Notes: a model not told the origin generated them from the sequence alone. 64,000 bases of DNA from Casuarina equisetifolia (GCA_028551475.1 CM052358.1:10585938-10649937), one strand, 5' to 3'; positions 23,431 to 36,796 are shown, counted from the stretch's first letter. Numbers and translations: made by a program.

Positions 23431-26400
23431 AACACACTTGAATTCGTACACCTAAATGTCAAACTTAGGACTAAAAGGTTCCTAGCAGCATTTACTCCTA
23501 ACCGAGCCAAGTGATTATTGATGGTTTTTGTCTATTCATTATTCTAAGCTATTGAGGTATGTAAATTCCACTATATAACTTAGATGAGAAACATCTACAA
23601 ATAGATATGAAGCTATAGAATCAAGTCATTTGGTTAATCAAAGGTCCTTGTCACAACCTTTAATCTTCTTGCCTCTTATAGAAATCATAAATGAAAGGTG
23701 ACTAGAAAATCATTTCTATCAATCTCGTACCAAGCACATTGATGCCAAGTTTTATATAGCAAGATATTTCTTCAAAGAACCATAAGCACTATTAAATATT
23801 GTAGTGACTTATGCGGTGGGTGATATATAAGATGTTATTTCTAGATGACAACTAAACCTATAAGAAAGATTGAAGCATGGATGCTGAAGCCTACACCTTG
23901 TTGGAAGGCCTTAAGATATGCCAAGAACATAATAAGTACCGTATATCATTAATCGAACTCCTTTTATCTAGTCCAATATCTACTTAAAAATGAAAGACTC
24001 TTTGAAAACTGAAGTATGTTATTTTTTAGTGTACATTCATGATTCCAACACCTACAAAAGAAAGGGGGGAAAACTACAAAAGTACCCAATTTATTTTATG
24101 CATTCTTTTTTTTTATGTTTTATGTGGTATTTTATAGTAAATTTAATTTTTTGTTAAAGGATCTTTTGTTATAATAAATGAGCCACAGACGAAGGTTGAA
24201 ATGGTGCTCATGCAATGGATCACTTGTAAGGACAAATATTATGAAATTTGGATCATGAATATATTTGAGTTAAGAATAACATATACAATAAGCATGTTTT
24301 AATTGTCTAACTATGAGTTGCAAATATAATTTATCTAAGTAGTAATGTTTAGTGGAAATGAGATAGCAAGTACAAAAGCAAGGAAGAGGAATAAGAGCAC
24401 ATTAATGTGGGTGGTTTGGCCTAAATTTCTTTGATATTTACCTCTACTATCCTTTTAACCCAACCTATTAGAGTAGTCCTTCCACTAGTCACGGTTTTTT
24501 TTTTTATCAAATTACAAGGGATATCCAAACTTCTCACAGAAACAATTTTTCTACCCAAAAAAAACTCAATAAAACCATGCCAACAGAACTTCCGAAGGAT
24601 GATTTTCAGTTAGAAGACACCTAACACTCAATCAAGAATACATAGTGTTTTTAACAAAAAGAAGAATTTCTACTGAAGTGATTGAGTTGTAACCGCTAAA
24701 TAATATGAGAGACAGCTCAATACAGTGACCTTGTGTTGATTCAAAACTTAAGAGTACAACTTAAACTTAGATGTTAAACAATATAACGCAGAATTGAATT
24801 TCTTAATATGCTTGGGTTACCCTTTTTTCTGCTTCTTCTTTCCCTTGTATTTGGTTGAACCTTTGATTCACTTCTTCCCATTGATTTCCAACTGGTGGAA
24901 GACATCTTTTGAGTTTTGAAAGTGAAGGGCAGCTGAGTTTTTCTCGCAAATGTCAAAACATATTTCTAGAGGGTTCCGGGTTTCTATTTTCGATCAAAAC
25001 CTTTTGAATCCGTTGCAGTTGTGAAACACACCATTTCTCAAGCATTTCATTTTGTCTATGAGCCATAAACCCCCGTTTTCAAAGCTTGCATCTTTTGTGG
25101 ATGAAACTCAGCGACATCTGTTAAGCTGTTTTGGATGAAGCTCACCATATGCGTTTCTGCCACTTGAAAATTAACATGCAGTTTTGGTGAATTAAACGTA
25201 ACGTTTCATTATAGCTCCAGTTTTGGCCAATAGATGGTAACCAACGGGTTGCAATTGGACCAAATCCGTCGTTAGTGGATTATTTATAGAAAAGGTGTAT
25301 TAATGTTAGCTTGTGAGGTGACTTTATGCATTCCACATATAACCGTGTTTTTCTCTTGTGCATAATCTTTGATTGGAGTTTCCCTAATTTTCTCTTTTGT
25401 TTTGGCACATAGTGGACTTTTGATAAACTTTTGAATTCTATTTTCAGAAAAACTCTCTTGTCATCATCAAAATTTGCGTTTCACTTAACATAGGAAGCCA
25501 AGTCTCAGGCGGAGAACTATTGTCCGTGAACATGGAAAATCTGAGGGAATTGTATCTATTGCTATCTCATTTGCTTAACATGTTTTAACTATATTTCATT
25601 ATATTTCATTTTTGTAGTACAATATATGCACCTATTTCACACATATGGGATGTTAAACCTCACATGTTTTTTTTGCTTGTCTTTTGTATTTATCATGGAG
25701 ATTGCTGGTTTTTGGAGGTTTGACCTGACACACGATGCCATATCGTCAAGTTTTCAATCTTTTTCTAACTTCTATATGTTATTTCCTTCTTTGTTTGATA
25801 CTTTCTACTTTTCAAGATTGTTGATTTGATATTTAATCACAAAGCATATAAAAATTAAAGATAGTAGGGACAATAAAATTTAATGATAATGGGAAATTTG
25901 TAGTAATCATAGTCATCATTATTGGTTCTGATTAATACACTGATTAAATGTGCAAAACAGCCAGAAATTAATGCTCCTTCGATAAATAAAATTTCATTTC
26001 AGCAATTTATTAATTTCAGACTTCCATTCATGTTTTATTGAATGAAATTGAATGTAAATCATACCTTTGTTTTTATTTTCTTTGACCAAACAAAGATAGA
26101 TGGTTATTCCACGAATTCTATTAACTCATGTATTTCTTTAGCCCTTTTAAAAGAGAAGCAAGCTATCAAACTTTTGACAGTACATTGATACCTCCGTATT
26201 ATTTGTTAAACAGACTCATTCTAAGATATAGACAATGCAGAAGGATACACATTTAATCAAAGCGTTAATTACCCAAAAATAAGAAGAATAAAGTTATAAA
26301 ATAAAAATAAAAAAGCCTTTGAGCATGACTAGTCGATCATCTCCAGCTTGTAGAGGATATAAACTCTGCGGGTGTCCAGTTTCATGCGCAAGTTGGTATC

Positions 26401-27630
26401 AGAAACTTATTTCTTCGTTGACATAATGGGACTAGGCATAAAAACCGTACCAAAACAAGTGACCTAAGAGATCTCCACTTTTATGGTTGTTTATCTCTAA
26501 ATGGTCAAGCTGCTCTGATCATAAAAGTAACAGCAACGTAGACTTTTTTCGCGTGCTGAAAGGAAACTGGTGTGCATCACGGAAGTAGCAAAGGCAAGGA
26601 GTTTTTAAAACCAGAAAAGGAGAGATGAACCAATTCTTAAAAATAAAAATATGAGAGCAGCCTTACATGGAATCTTACTAAGTTGTTAGACTCTATATGC
26701 TTACCGGGCAAGTCAATCGAAAGACAGCTAGGCTTCCACCATCTATTTCTATATATTCACCGTGCCAACGTGAAAAACAATTAACTACACTATTACTTAA
26801 TTTGGAATTGAATTGCCAGTCCTTCCCTTGATAATTAATTTACCAATTAATGTGGTGTGATTTAACTGAAGTGCAAGCTACAAGTCTCTCTATGATTACA
26901 ACGGCACTAACATAAACTTTCAATGTATTAAAAATTGGGAATTAGAGGACTTAGTGGAGTGCATGACTTGAATACAGACCACCCAAGCAGAAACCAAAGA
27001 ATGAAGGTAAGGGATAGATCTCCCCCTTAGGTTGGTGGATATAGAAAAGAGCGAATTATAATACTAGGGAAAGGCTATGACAGAGTTTGTTTCTATGGAA
27101 CTGACAACAGCGTTAGGCATGCCGCTGCTATGTTCTACTATGTCTTACCATGATTAATACGGAAAAAATAAGTGGTTTAGCAGACACAAGTATGGTTTTG
27201 AATAGATTGGAGAGATGGACGGACTCAACACAAGAGCCTGTGGAGATTTTGGATGGCTCTTCTAAGTTGGAAAATTTTCAAGTTCTTAGGGTTGACTCAA
27301 CGTCTTCAAGAATTAAAAATGGCAAAACTGGTACATGAAACAAACATGACAGGACAGTCGCGTTTGTGCACGTTCCTTCGTCGCTGTTTCCATTTAGGTT
27401 CTGTTTTAAGGCTTTTCCATATAATAAAAACTGGATTTTCTTTTAAAAAAATTAAGTTAAACCTAAAAAAGGGTAACGAAAGCTACAATCATAGAAGCAA
27501 TTAGTATATAATATAGAATAATTTTGTGTGGAAAAGCAGCTTGAACCAACCGACAGACAAGGAGAAGCATAGGTTAGTTTTCTTGGCTTGGAATTGAAGG
27601 GATATGAATAGGTATGGCAGTTAGAACCAC
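23431..27630. other. Intergenic region, no gene recognised
   Basis: About 4.2 kb, AT-rich. Short open frames (24774-24956 minus, 25626-25829 plus, 27150-27504 plus) have no family motif. The part at about 24900-25260 has fairly balanced base composition and resembles decayed transcribed sequence, but it could not be identified. Confidence 0.5.
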
Positions 27631-28134
27631 TGCCTTCCCCTTTCACTCACTCCCCTACTCTCTCAAAAGAGCTCTCTCTCTCTCTCTCAAACACTCTAGA
27701 CGTACGGACACCCTTCACTCTCTCAATACTCTCACTGGCCTCACGGACCTCCTTTAGTTCCTTCGCCTGGCGGCGCCACCACCACAAAGTCTTAGAAAAA
27801 GTCTCTCACCCTCTCACCCTCTCACCCTCTCACCCGCCCTCCACTTGTCGCCACACTCTGCAGCTCTTCAAGAACTCCCACCGCTCTGTCTCTCATTCAC
27901 AGAATTAACGACAACCAGTACTCCAACTAAAAACTAGGACTATTGCCCCTTAATTTTCACCATACAACCTCACAACAGCTACCACTACTACAAGAATAAA
28001 CTCCCCCCGTCCTCGGCTCTCTTCCTATTCCATTCTTATCCAACATCATCCTCTTTCTCTCTCTCTCTCCTCCCCTTTCTTGGATTTTCTTTTTTCCTTC
28101 TGTCCATTTTCTTCTTCTTCTTCTTCTCTTGTGT
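27631..28134 (+). promoter_or_regulatory. Pyrimidine-rich, ATG-free leader and promoter of first ZAT gene
   Basis: About 500 bp immediately upstream of the start codon are very rich in C and T, with (CT)n tracts near 27668 and 28051 and a four-fold ctctcacc repeat at 27803-27834. No ATG was found between about 27620 and 28135 on the + strand. Such GA/CT tracts are binding sites of plant BBR/BPC factors and are common in the leaders of regulatory genes. The transcription start is not fixed, because no TATA box stands out. Confidence 0.5.
27803..27834 (+). repeat. 8-bp tandem repeat (ctctcacc) x4
   Basis: Four exact head-to-tail copies of ctctcacc lie in the pyrimidine-rich leader of the first ZAT gene. 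Confidence 0.85.
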
Positions 28135-29691
28135 ATGGCTTTAATTGTAGATCAACAAACAAACTTCAAGCACTTCTGTAAGATTTGCAAGAAAGGCTTT
28201 GGATGTGGAAGAGCGTTAGGCGGGCACATGAGGGCACATGGAATTGGTGACGAGAGTGGACACATCGAAGACGAAGACCCTGCAAGTGATTGGGAGGACA
28301 AACTCGGTGCTAATGCTCCCCCTAGCAACAAGCGCATGTACGCCTTGAGAACAAACCCGAACAGGCTAAAGAGTTGCCGGATCTGTGAGAATTGTGGTCA
28401 AGAATTCTTGTCATGGAAGTCTTTTCTTGAACATGGCAAATGTGGCTCCGAAGACGCCGAGTCCTTGGTGTCGTCGCCGGGTTCAGACGGTGACGATGGC
28501 ACGGGACGAAAAGGGTGTGGCTGGTCCAAACGAAAGAGATCATTGAGAGGTAAAGTGGGTCCTTTCAATTCGAATTGCCCGTCTAGCGAGGAGGAAGACC
28601 TCGCAAATTGCTTAATGATGTTATCAAACGGGACGGTTGACCCTATGGTGGCTGAAGATGAGATGGAGGCGGAGGCAGATGCAGAGGCGGAAGAGGAGGC
28701 GGAGGCGGAGGCAGAGGCGGAGGCCGAGGAGTCTTGTGCTTCTGCTAGTAAAGAAGACCAGGAAAGAAGAAACTCCGTGAATTTCATTGCCCCAATTTCT
28801 TGCAGGTTTCCCGTAGACAGCAACAACAAGAACAAGGGCGTGGCTAAAGGATTGTTCGAGTGCAAGGCATGCAAAAAAGTCTTCAATTCCCACCAGGCAT
28901 TGGGTGGTCATAGAGCCAGCCACAAAAAGGTTAAAGGCTGTTTCGCAGCTCGGCTTGACCACCCTGAAGATAGCCTAGCCGACGACGACGTGATAACTCA
29001 CGAAGAGTTCTTGCCAACAAAATCAAATTCAACCCCACACTTCAATCAAGCCCCTAATCCACCATTGGCATCCACGTCCAAGAGGAAATCAAAGGTGCAT
29101 GAGTGCTCGATATGTCACCGTATTTTCTCGTCCGGGCAAGCGCTTGGGGGCCATAAGAGGTGCCATTGGATCACAACAAACGCACCGGACACGTCTTCGC
29201 TAGCTAAGTTTCATCAGTTCCAAGATCAGGTGGAGCAAACGGATCCGAGGTCCAAGTTAGAGGATTCAAACTTACTTGATCTCAACCTTCCAGCCCCAGT
29301 TGAAGATCTTAATGGAGCCCGGCGTAACCAAATAAATGCCCCCAACTTTGAAGTGTCTACAGAGATTTATTTACAGTCTTGGATAGGTGCAAAAGAAGTA
29401 CAGAAGGACGTCGATCAGCATCACCTCGACAACCACCGCCACCACCACCACCGTCAAGAGGTAGACAATGATAACAACGACACCAATAACAACAACAACA
29501 ACCACCACCACAACAACAACGATAATAACAATAACAGCAATGGCTCAATGCTGAATGCGGAAGATGAGGCAGACAGCAGTTTGAAGTTAGCTAAGCTAAG
29601 TGAGTTGAAGGACAGAAACAAGAGTGGGGGTTCCTCACCGTGGTTGCAGGTGGGGATTGGTTCAACTACTGATGTGGCAGCTGACCCGTAA
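28135..29691 (+). CDS. C2H2 zinc-finger protein, ZAT-like, with EAR motif
   Basis: This intronless gene encodes 518 residues from the first ATG after the long leader; an extension to a TTG codon two codons upstream is not credible. Finger 1 (C15, C18, H31, H35) carries RALGGH. A CCHC-type finger follows (C84, C87, H100, C103; ENCGQEFLSWKSFLEHGKC). Two QALGGH fingers lie at C243-H263 (CKACKKVF..HQALGGHRASH) and C324-H344 (CSICHRIF..GQALGGHKRCH). The conserved EEEDLANCLMMLS box precedes an acidic Glu/Ala repeat (about 173-200). DLNLPAP at 382-388 is an EAR-type repression motif. The C-terminus has a His/Asn tract (about 429-471). QALGGH fingers are plant-specific DNA readers, and EAR motifs recruit TOPLESS-type corepressors, so a nuclear transcriptional repressor is inferred. 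At 518 residues it is longer than most ZAT proteins because of the low-complexity inserts. By recall it most resembles Arabidopsis At1g02040, the neighbour of ZAT1. The target genes are unknown. Confidence 0.93.
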   Translation: MALIVDQQTNFKHFCKICKKGFGCGRALGGHMRAHGIGDESGHIEDEDPASDWEDKLGANAPPSNKRMYALRTNPNRLKSCRICENCGQEFLSWKSFLEHGKCGSEDAESLVSSPGSDGDDGTGRKGCGWSKRKRSLRGKVGPFNSNCPSSEEEDLANCLMMLSNGTVDPMVAEDEMEAEADAEAEEEAEAEAEAEAEESCASASKEDQERRNSVNFIAPISCRFPVDSNNKNKGVAKGLFECKACKKVFNSHQALGGHRASHKKVKGCFAARLDHPEDSLADDDVITHEEFLPTKSNSTPHFNQAPNPPLASTSKRKSKVHECSICHRIFSSGQALGGHKRCHWITTNAPDTSSLAKFHQFQDQVEQTDPRSKLEDSNLLDLNLPAPVEDLNGARRNQINAPNFEVSTEIYLQSWIGAKEVQKDVDQHHLDNHRHHHHRQEVDNDNNDTNNNNNNHHHNNNDNNNNSNGSMLNAEDEADSSLKLAKLSELKDRNKSGGSSPWLQVGIGSTTDVAADP

Positions 29692-31800
29692 CATTTTGCA
29701 AACCGAAGTGACGATCTTCTAAGTAATTATTTCATTCTCTTTTCACTTTCATTTTTAACATTTTCACCTTCTCTTACTTGTAATTTTCGTGGTGAAGGAA
29801 CTGTAAGTATAAACTCAAAGGCTCATAATTAAAAAAAATTTCCTGCTCTTAAGTTACAAATTTTTATTGTAAATTTTTGTGGGTCCTCAGGAACTCACAA
29901 CTATAAGAAGACACACCTTTTCTTTTTCCAATAGCTACAGATTTTATGCTTTGCTTGTTCTATGCATATTGGATTGGAAAGTTTGCTTTGGTAGTGACTG
30001 TCTAAAGTGGTCATAAAGCTTTCAATGCTCGCCACCCAATATGAGCTTCTCATGACGGCATCTGGGTGTTTTAAGTTTTTGTTCTTGAAATAAATGGCCA
30101 TGATACTCCACTCAGTACTGGTGAGCTGGATGAACTGAGCGTCCAGAAATCAGAAGTACGTCCACACATGATAAATCCCTGAAAGGTTGACTGACTTAGC
30201 TGAAGCTGAGTTGTGGGTGCTGTTGGAGAAGATAAGCATAGATGGGGCATGGCATGACACTTGGCAGGTGGAGCTGAGCGGTGGTCGCATGTTTCTCGCG
30301 CCACCATGATTTGTCAGTACTTATTCGCTTTCCCATTGTCTGAGATTTGTTACCACTCCAAAGTTGGCAAATCGTTGACCCGTAAGGATAAGGGCAGTTT
30401 AACAGTGCATGGAGATTAGGGATCCACCACTTTCTACGCAGGACTTAGTGGTGGTGAGACAGAAAAGACCAGCTCAACCTTAGAAGTTTGATCCAAGATT
30501 TGTTGGCTAAAATCAGAGTCAATATCTTTATCTTTGACAACATGGGGAGAAAATTAGGTATTTGCCCTATCTACATCTCTCAGTTGGAGTGGTCCTCCTG
30601 GACTCTCGCAATTGCTTGATTCTTTCTTACAGATAACCTTTTCATAGTCAGAACATGGATGCAAGTTTTTGGTTATCCATAAAACTCGAGCTTTCTTAGA
30701 GAGACTCAAACTTCATGCGAGAGCACAACCTTGAAGCATAATGTTGTACTGGTCCTGCCTCGTTTAAGTCAAACCGTTAGTTTAAATCACTCATTAAACT
30801 AATCAGTTCTGAGATCTAAGATTGAGAAGGTTCAATTTGGGTCTGTTTAGCAAGCATATGTATATGAATGTGCACTTACCTTGAACAATATTTAAGTAAA
30901 AAAGAATTGCAAAAGAAATTAAAAAAGAGTGGGCCACAAGCTTCCATTTGACCTTTGAGAAAATATGGAGTGGAACAGTTTTACGAGCAAGTCTGTCTGC
31001 GAATAAAGCTCCAGGCAGAGCACCGATCTATTATAATGAGCACTTCCGAATTTAAGGTCTTGTAAGCACTTTCCCCAACATGACGTGCCAGAATGAATGG
31101 AGCAGCACTAATGGGTCCTTTTCATTAAAAAAGATTAGAGAATTCATGAATTATGACTTTATGACCAAAATTAGCTTTCAACAACTTAGCATTCCCGAGA
31201 CTATTTAGAGTGCTTTCTATTGATCAAAACCTCATAATTATTCATGGTGTAAGATATCCAATTTTAATTAGATTTAGCATTTTGTAGCAAATAATTAAGT
31301 AATTAAAGCATTTCCTCAGTTGAAGTTTCAAGGAATTAACAATTTAGTACGATACCAGTATATGCTAAACCTTCATCCACTAATAAACTTACTTAATTAG
31401 CTTGAACCTATCAAACGGGAAGGGAAATATTGAAACAAAATTAATACAATTTATTAGCTTTCGACGTTAATATAATTTATTAGTTCCATAGTCCACACTG
31501 CAATCTAAAGAAAAAAGGAGGAATGTGAATGCGAAAGGTCTCTGACTTCATGAATTGGCTTCACACCACACTACTCATAAGAGTTCACCACTTTGCGACC
31601 GATTCGCTACTTCTACCTTTCATCAAAGACCTAACAACCAACCTTCCACCACCGACTAAACTCATCAATGCTTCGCAGTAAATCAATTCTGTGTTCCAAA
31701 CCAAATCAACCAACCACTCCAATACCATAGAATGGATCATATGACTTAGCTTTAATTTCTTTCGCTAAATCATTTGCGGGGAGAGAGAGGGAGAGAGAGG

Positions 31801-31852
<52 letters not shown>

Positions 31853-32900
31853 TGAGAATTCTTGGTGCCTTCCGACCTCAACACCATGCTAAAAAAGGAT
31901 GATAAGACCATCTTTTCCTCTAGTAGAATCTTCCCGTAGATAATTGCCTGCCATTAAAGGAATATGATTTGCACTTCATGCATAAGTACGCGACGTGAAG
32001 AGATCGGATCTGTCTACTGAGTTGCAAGTCCATGGATCCCAAAAGTGTCATGCGCCTAAAGCTCAGTGTTGCTGCCAGACACTGAACATAATGGCTATAG
32101 GATTTGTCTGGGATAATAACACATGCATGTGGATCTAAAGGGTGACAATTGAGCTATTATAATGCCTCGTTCCACCGTATGACGGCATCCAAGGATGGTC
32201 TGTCGCAGCTTAAATTTTCGAGGACTTAGGAAAAAAGAGGGCTCTTTTCTATTTTGCTAATTAACATTGGTGTTTGCCATGGATGGGAGATCACGATCTA
32301 ATGACGTCCTCTGTAATTATGATACACCACTTGTTTGAATATCACAGGCAAAGCAAAGTGGCAAATCTGACCAGATCATCACCTGTCTTTAACGCGCAAG
32401 GTCAGGACTTTTAGCTTGTCAATCCCTTCGCAAATCAAAAATTAATGATGGTTGTTAGGTTTACAATCTCAATCTAGCCTGAATATTTTAGAAAAACTCA
32501 TATATCAGACACTTAATACTCGTACTATTGACTTTTCATCCACTGTACGTGTCATTGTAACGTTCCTCACAGAAACGCTGTCGTTTGATGTGAACTTTCC
32601 AAAAGGTTTATTGTAAGATAGGAAGATTGGCAATTTCTGCAGCATCACTTATTTTTTCATCCCATGTATAATTGGAGCCTCGTTGTCCGTGAACAGAAAA
32701 CAACCCATATCTATTACATCAGAAGTCAGAAAGCCGTAAAAGGCTTTCACAACTTGCATGATTTGCGACGCTGTTTTCAGGTAAAATTTTATCCACCCAT
32801 CAAACTTTTGTAAAAGCGTATGTCGCCAAACTGGCTCATGTCAGGTGCTCTTTATATCCCTCGACTTGCACGAGCAACACTAAAGATCTCTACTGTGTTG
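29692..32900. other. Intergenic region, no gene recognised
   Basis: About 3.2 kb between the first ZAT gene and the copia fossil. It starts with the presumed 3' untranslated region and includes a long GA microsatellite (31779-31850). Short frames (29901-30101 and 30071-30307, minus) have no motif. Confidence 0.55.
31779..31850 (+). repeat. GA-rich microsatellite
   Basis: About 72 bp are almost pure GA dinucleotide, with a few interrupting G and A bases and the longest clean tract on the right side. Such a locus is expected to vary in length between individuals. Confidence 0.9.
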
Positions 32901-32905
32901 CAGTA

Positions 32906-33096
32906 TGTTAAGGAATGCTATATATTGTCCTAGCATAATATTAGACTTTTTGATATTATGTAGATATTTCCTTATTTATTATTTTCCTTGTATAGTTTCA
33001 CTCTAGGTCTATATAAAGACCAATTGTTGTATATTGTAAATTAAGTAGAATCAATAGAAAGAGAGTTTCCCACACTCATTTTTTTACTTTATTACA
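32906..33096 (+). repeat. 5' LTR of the copia fossil
   Basis: This LTR of about 191 bp starts TGTTAAGGAATG and ends CTTTATTACA. It contains a TATA-like tatataaa (33010-33017) that would have been the element's own promoter. The primer-binding site abuts its 3' end. The short length is within the copia range. Confidence 0.75.
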
Positions 33097-36000
33097 TGGT
33101 ATCTGAGACCAACACGGTCTAATATGTTTCTGCCCTTCTTCTTCATTATTTTCCCCGAGTCTGTTAGGACATCTCTCTTCTGCATTTTTTTTTCCTTTCC
33201 TACCCTCACCTATTATCACATTTCTGGATATACCCCGTGTTAACCCTAGCCGTCATTTTCTTTTTTTCTTCCAAATTACCCCGTTAAACCCTAGCCATCA
33301 TCTTTTCAACTTTCCAAACTTACCCACACCCCCTTTTTGAATTACAAGCATGCCACTCTAACCCTAGCCGTCGTACCTTCTATCCCGACCACCACTCTCC
33401 GCCGTCCTCATGGCTTCCACCATCGTACCTCAACCAAATTCGATTGTAAATCCGGCTTCTTCCATCGTCAATAACCCCAATTCAGCCTCTGGAACCTCTG
33501 TCAACCCCCTCGTTGCCCCAATCCGCGACCCCTACTACCTTTCAGCTGCCGATTTGCAAGTTGGCTCCATTGTTCCTCATTGCCTCATTGGTGAGGCAAA
33601 CTATGCCATCTGGGCTGAGTAGGTTTACACTGTTTGCCTCGCCTGCAACAAGCTTGGCTTTCTTACCGGCGATCTCCGACGATCGACCGATGATCTTGAC
33701 GAAATTGCCCGTTGGGATCAGGCGCACACCGTGGTCAAATCTTGGCTCATAAACTCCATCAAATGTTTCCTTGAGTGTTTTGTTTCTCGCACGAAGTTCG
33801 TCTCTAAAATCTGGGAACTTTTAGCCGATTCTTTTGCCAAAGTTTCAGGCACCCAACGCTACGGCCTTCGTCAAGTGATCTCTAATTTACGTTTAGCCAG
33901 CAGATGCACCACTACCGAACTCACGGATTTCTTCATCCGTCTAAAGGATCTTTGGAGTGATCTCGCGACTCAGGAGCCGCAAATTCGCTGTGATTGCAGC
34001 CTCTGCACCTATAAAATCAATGATCGGCTCCATGATCGTGAACAAGAAGAGAGATCTATGAAATTCCTCATGGGGCTTCCTAAGGAATTTTAGAATCTGA
34101 GAACTCAGATTCTCTCTCGTGACAGTTTACCTTCATTAGAGCGCACCTACGCTCTCTCCAAGCAGGAAATCCACCAGCGGAATGGAGCTTCCGCAGGTGA
34201 TGCTACCGAATTTCACATCTCCTCCAGTGACGGCGAATCCCCGTGGTCTCCCCAGCCTCACAGGTTGAGCAACTCTGCTCGAGCTTCTGAAACTCAAGTT
34301 GCTCGCAAGTCTGGCCTGCCTCCTACGGGCAGACGCGCTTGGCTCATAGGCGCCCACACCTCTAAGCCCTTATATGACCCGCAAGTTTGTACCCACTGCA
34401 AGAAAACAAGCCATGTCTGTGAGGCCTGTTTCCTCCTAGTTGGGTACCCGCCCAATTGGCAGCCCAAACAACGGGCTGGTTCTTCAAGTCGCCAGTCTAA
34501 TGGACATGGCCCAACAGCCTATAATTCAGCCATTGACTTGTCTGTTTTTTCTACAAATTCCTCATTTAATATGGGCTCATATGGTGGGCTTCATTCGGGC
34601 TCTGCTCCACCACCTCTTCCTAGCCCTGGTTTATTGGGCCATAGCCTTCCTACCCCTGGCAGTGTATTTAGTGGGCCTTCTGGCCTCATTTTGACATCTG
34701 ATCAATAGGCCAAACTCCTCTCCATGTTGAATTAAGCGGGCCCCACAGACTCTAGTGCTAACTTCACAGGTATAAATTCCTCTTTGCCTTCACTTACTTC
34801 CAATTGGATTATCGATTCAGGGGCTAGTAACCATATTGTGTGTGATTTGCGATATCTAGACTCATATTATCCATGTGCTTCTCCCTTTTTTATCCGATTA
34901 CCCGATCAAACTCGCAGCCTTGTTACTCATATTGGCCACCTTTGACCCAGCCCCCACTTACATTTACGTCATATTTTATATGCTCATCATTTTTGTCATA
35001 ATTTTTTATCTATCCGTAAACTAACCTGTGATAACAATTGTGTGGCTTTGTTTTTCGATAATTTTTGTGTTTTCCAGAATCGTATGACTAGGGCACTAAT
35101 CGGGCTCAGCAAGGCTGAAGGGGGACTTTATTTTCTTTGCTCTATTATTCCAAAAAATTTCCATTCTGAATTTTTTGAATATTTGTCTTCCATTTTGAAT
35201 TTTCATTGTACTCCTAAGCAGCCCCCTGCTTGTAATTCTATTTTAAATAATGAATATTTTCTTTGGCATCAACGCCTTGGTCACTCTTCTTTAAAGTCTT
35301 ATCTCGTAAATGGAAAAACCATCTCTTGCCCTAATTTTTTCTCTTGTGTGGTTTGCCCCTTGGCTAAACAAACCCGTGTCCCTTTTCCCTCTAGTACTAC
35401 AGCTACCACTTCTATTTTTAACCTTGTCCACATGGACCTTTGGGGCCCTCATTGTCATCCTACTCATGACGGGGCACGTTATTTTTTAACCATCGTTGAT
35501 GACTTTTCACGTGCCACTTGGACTTTTCTCCTCCACTACAAAAGTCAAGTTTTTTTTTTTCCAAAATTCAATCTTTTCTCTTTATGGCTCATACTCAATT
35601 TGGTGCTACTGTCAAGCGCATCCGCTCCAACAATGGCATAAAAAATTTTTCAACTGAATGCTCCTCATACCTCCGTTCTCGTGGAATCATCCATGAAAGT
35701 TCTTGCGTTTATACTCCCCAACAAAATGGGGTGGTTGAACGCAAACATCGCCATCTTTCAGACGTTGCTCATGCTTTACTTTTTCAAGCACATCTTCCTC
35801 CTCCCTTTTGGGGCGAATGCATCCTCATGGACACTTACCTTATCAATCGCCTTCCATCTTCTTCTCTTCCGGGCATTACCCCCTATGAGTGTTTATTTGG
35901 TACACCACCTCTCCTTGACCATTTACGTGTTTTTGGTTGTTAATGTTATACCACCATCTTGAATGCTCGTGACAAATTTAGTCCTCGCGCCATCTCTTGT

Positions 36001-36796
36001 GTTTTTATTGGATATCCCTCCTATCAAAAGGGTTATAAACTTTTTGATCCTACTACTCAAAAAATTTTTATCAATCATGATGTCATTTTTCACGAAGATG
36101 TTTTCCCATTTGCTTTACAGGTTTCTCCTTCGTCCCCTGAAGGCTTGGCTGTCCCCTCCGCCCCCATCCTACCTCATGAGGAACCATACTCTCCTTCTAA
36201 TTTACCAGTCGATGAGCCTCACTTCCCTTATGACTCTTTTTCTACCCCTGACCCTTCAGTTCCCGATTCCCCTACCACCCCTCCTCCTTCACCCGACTTT
36301 ATTCCAAATAATCCTTCCCCATCCTTTCTTGCGCCTCCGGCTTCACCTTCTGCACTTGAACCTCCACCCTCGCTTCCCATCGTTCGCCATTCTAGCCGTT
36401 TAACCAAACCCTCCATTTGGAGCATTGACTATCTTTGTTCAACCTTACCTTCCTATTCCTGTTTTTATCCTATTTCAAACTTTGTTTCCTTAGATCAATG
36501 TGATCCTCAGCACCACCACTTTGTAGCTTCCATTTCTGCCATTCTCAAACCCAGCTACTATCATAAGGCTGTCAAGGACCCCCACTGGGTCACTGCCATG
36601 GATAATGAGTTTGCCGCCCTTGAAGCTAATCACACTTGGGATGTAGTCCCATTACCCCCCGGTCGTCGCTCCATTGGCTGCAAATGGGTCTACAAGGTTA
36701 AATACCGTGCAGATGGTTCTATTGAGTGCTATAAGGCTTGTCTTGTTGCCAAAGGCTACAGTTAATGTGAAGGTGTTTTTTTTTTACTTTATTACA
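32906..36796 (+). mobile_element. Ty1/copia LTR retrotransposon fossil (broken)
   Basis: The element is about 3.9 kb on the + strand. A 191-bp 5' LTR (32906-33096, TG...CA) is followed directly by a primer-binding site tggtatctgaga, which resembles the initiator-tRNA-Met site used by copia elements. Internal parts in copia order are gag (from about 33410), a protease DSGA motif (about 34800-34850), a pre-integrase WHQRLGH segment (about 35265), an integrase core (about 35400-35945) and the first part of reverse transcriptase (about 36560-36765). The rest of reverse transcriptase and RNase H are not seen. The right end keeps only the last bases of the LTR, matching ctttattaca. Flanking cagta (32901-32905) and caata (36797-36801) may be the target-site duplication. 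Coding is interrupted in several places, so the copy is dead and not recent. Confidence 0.88.

Noticed and set aside
28398-28962. Long minus-strand frames (up to 162 codons) with Ser/Ala repeats
   Set aside because: They are antisense shadows of the acidic and zinc-finger coding sequence of the first ZAT gene.
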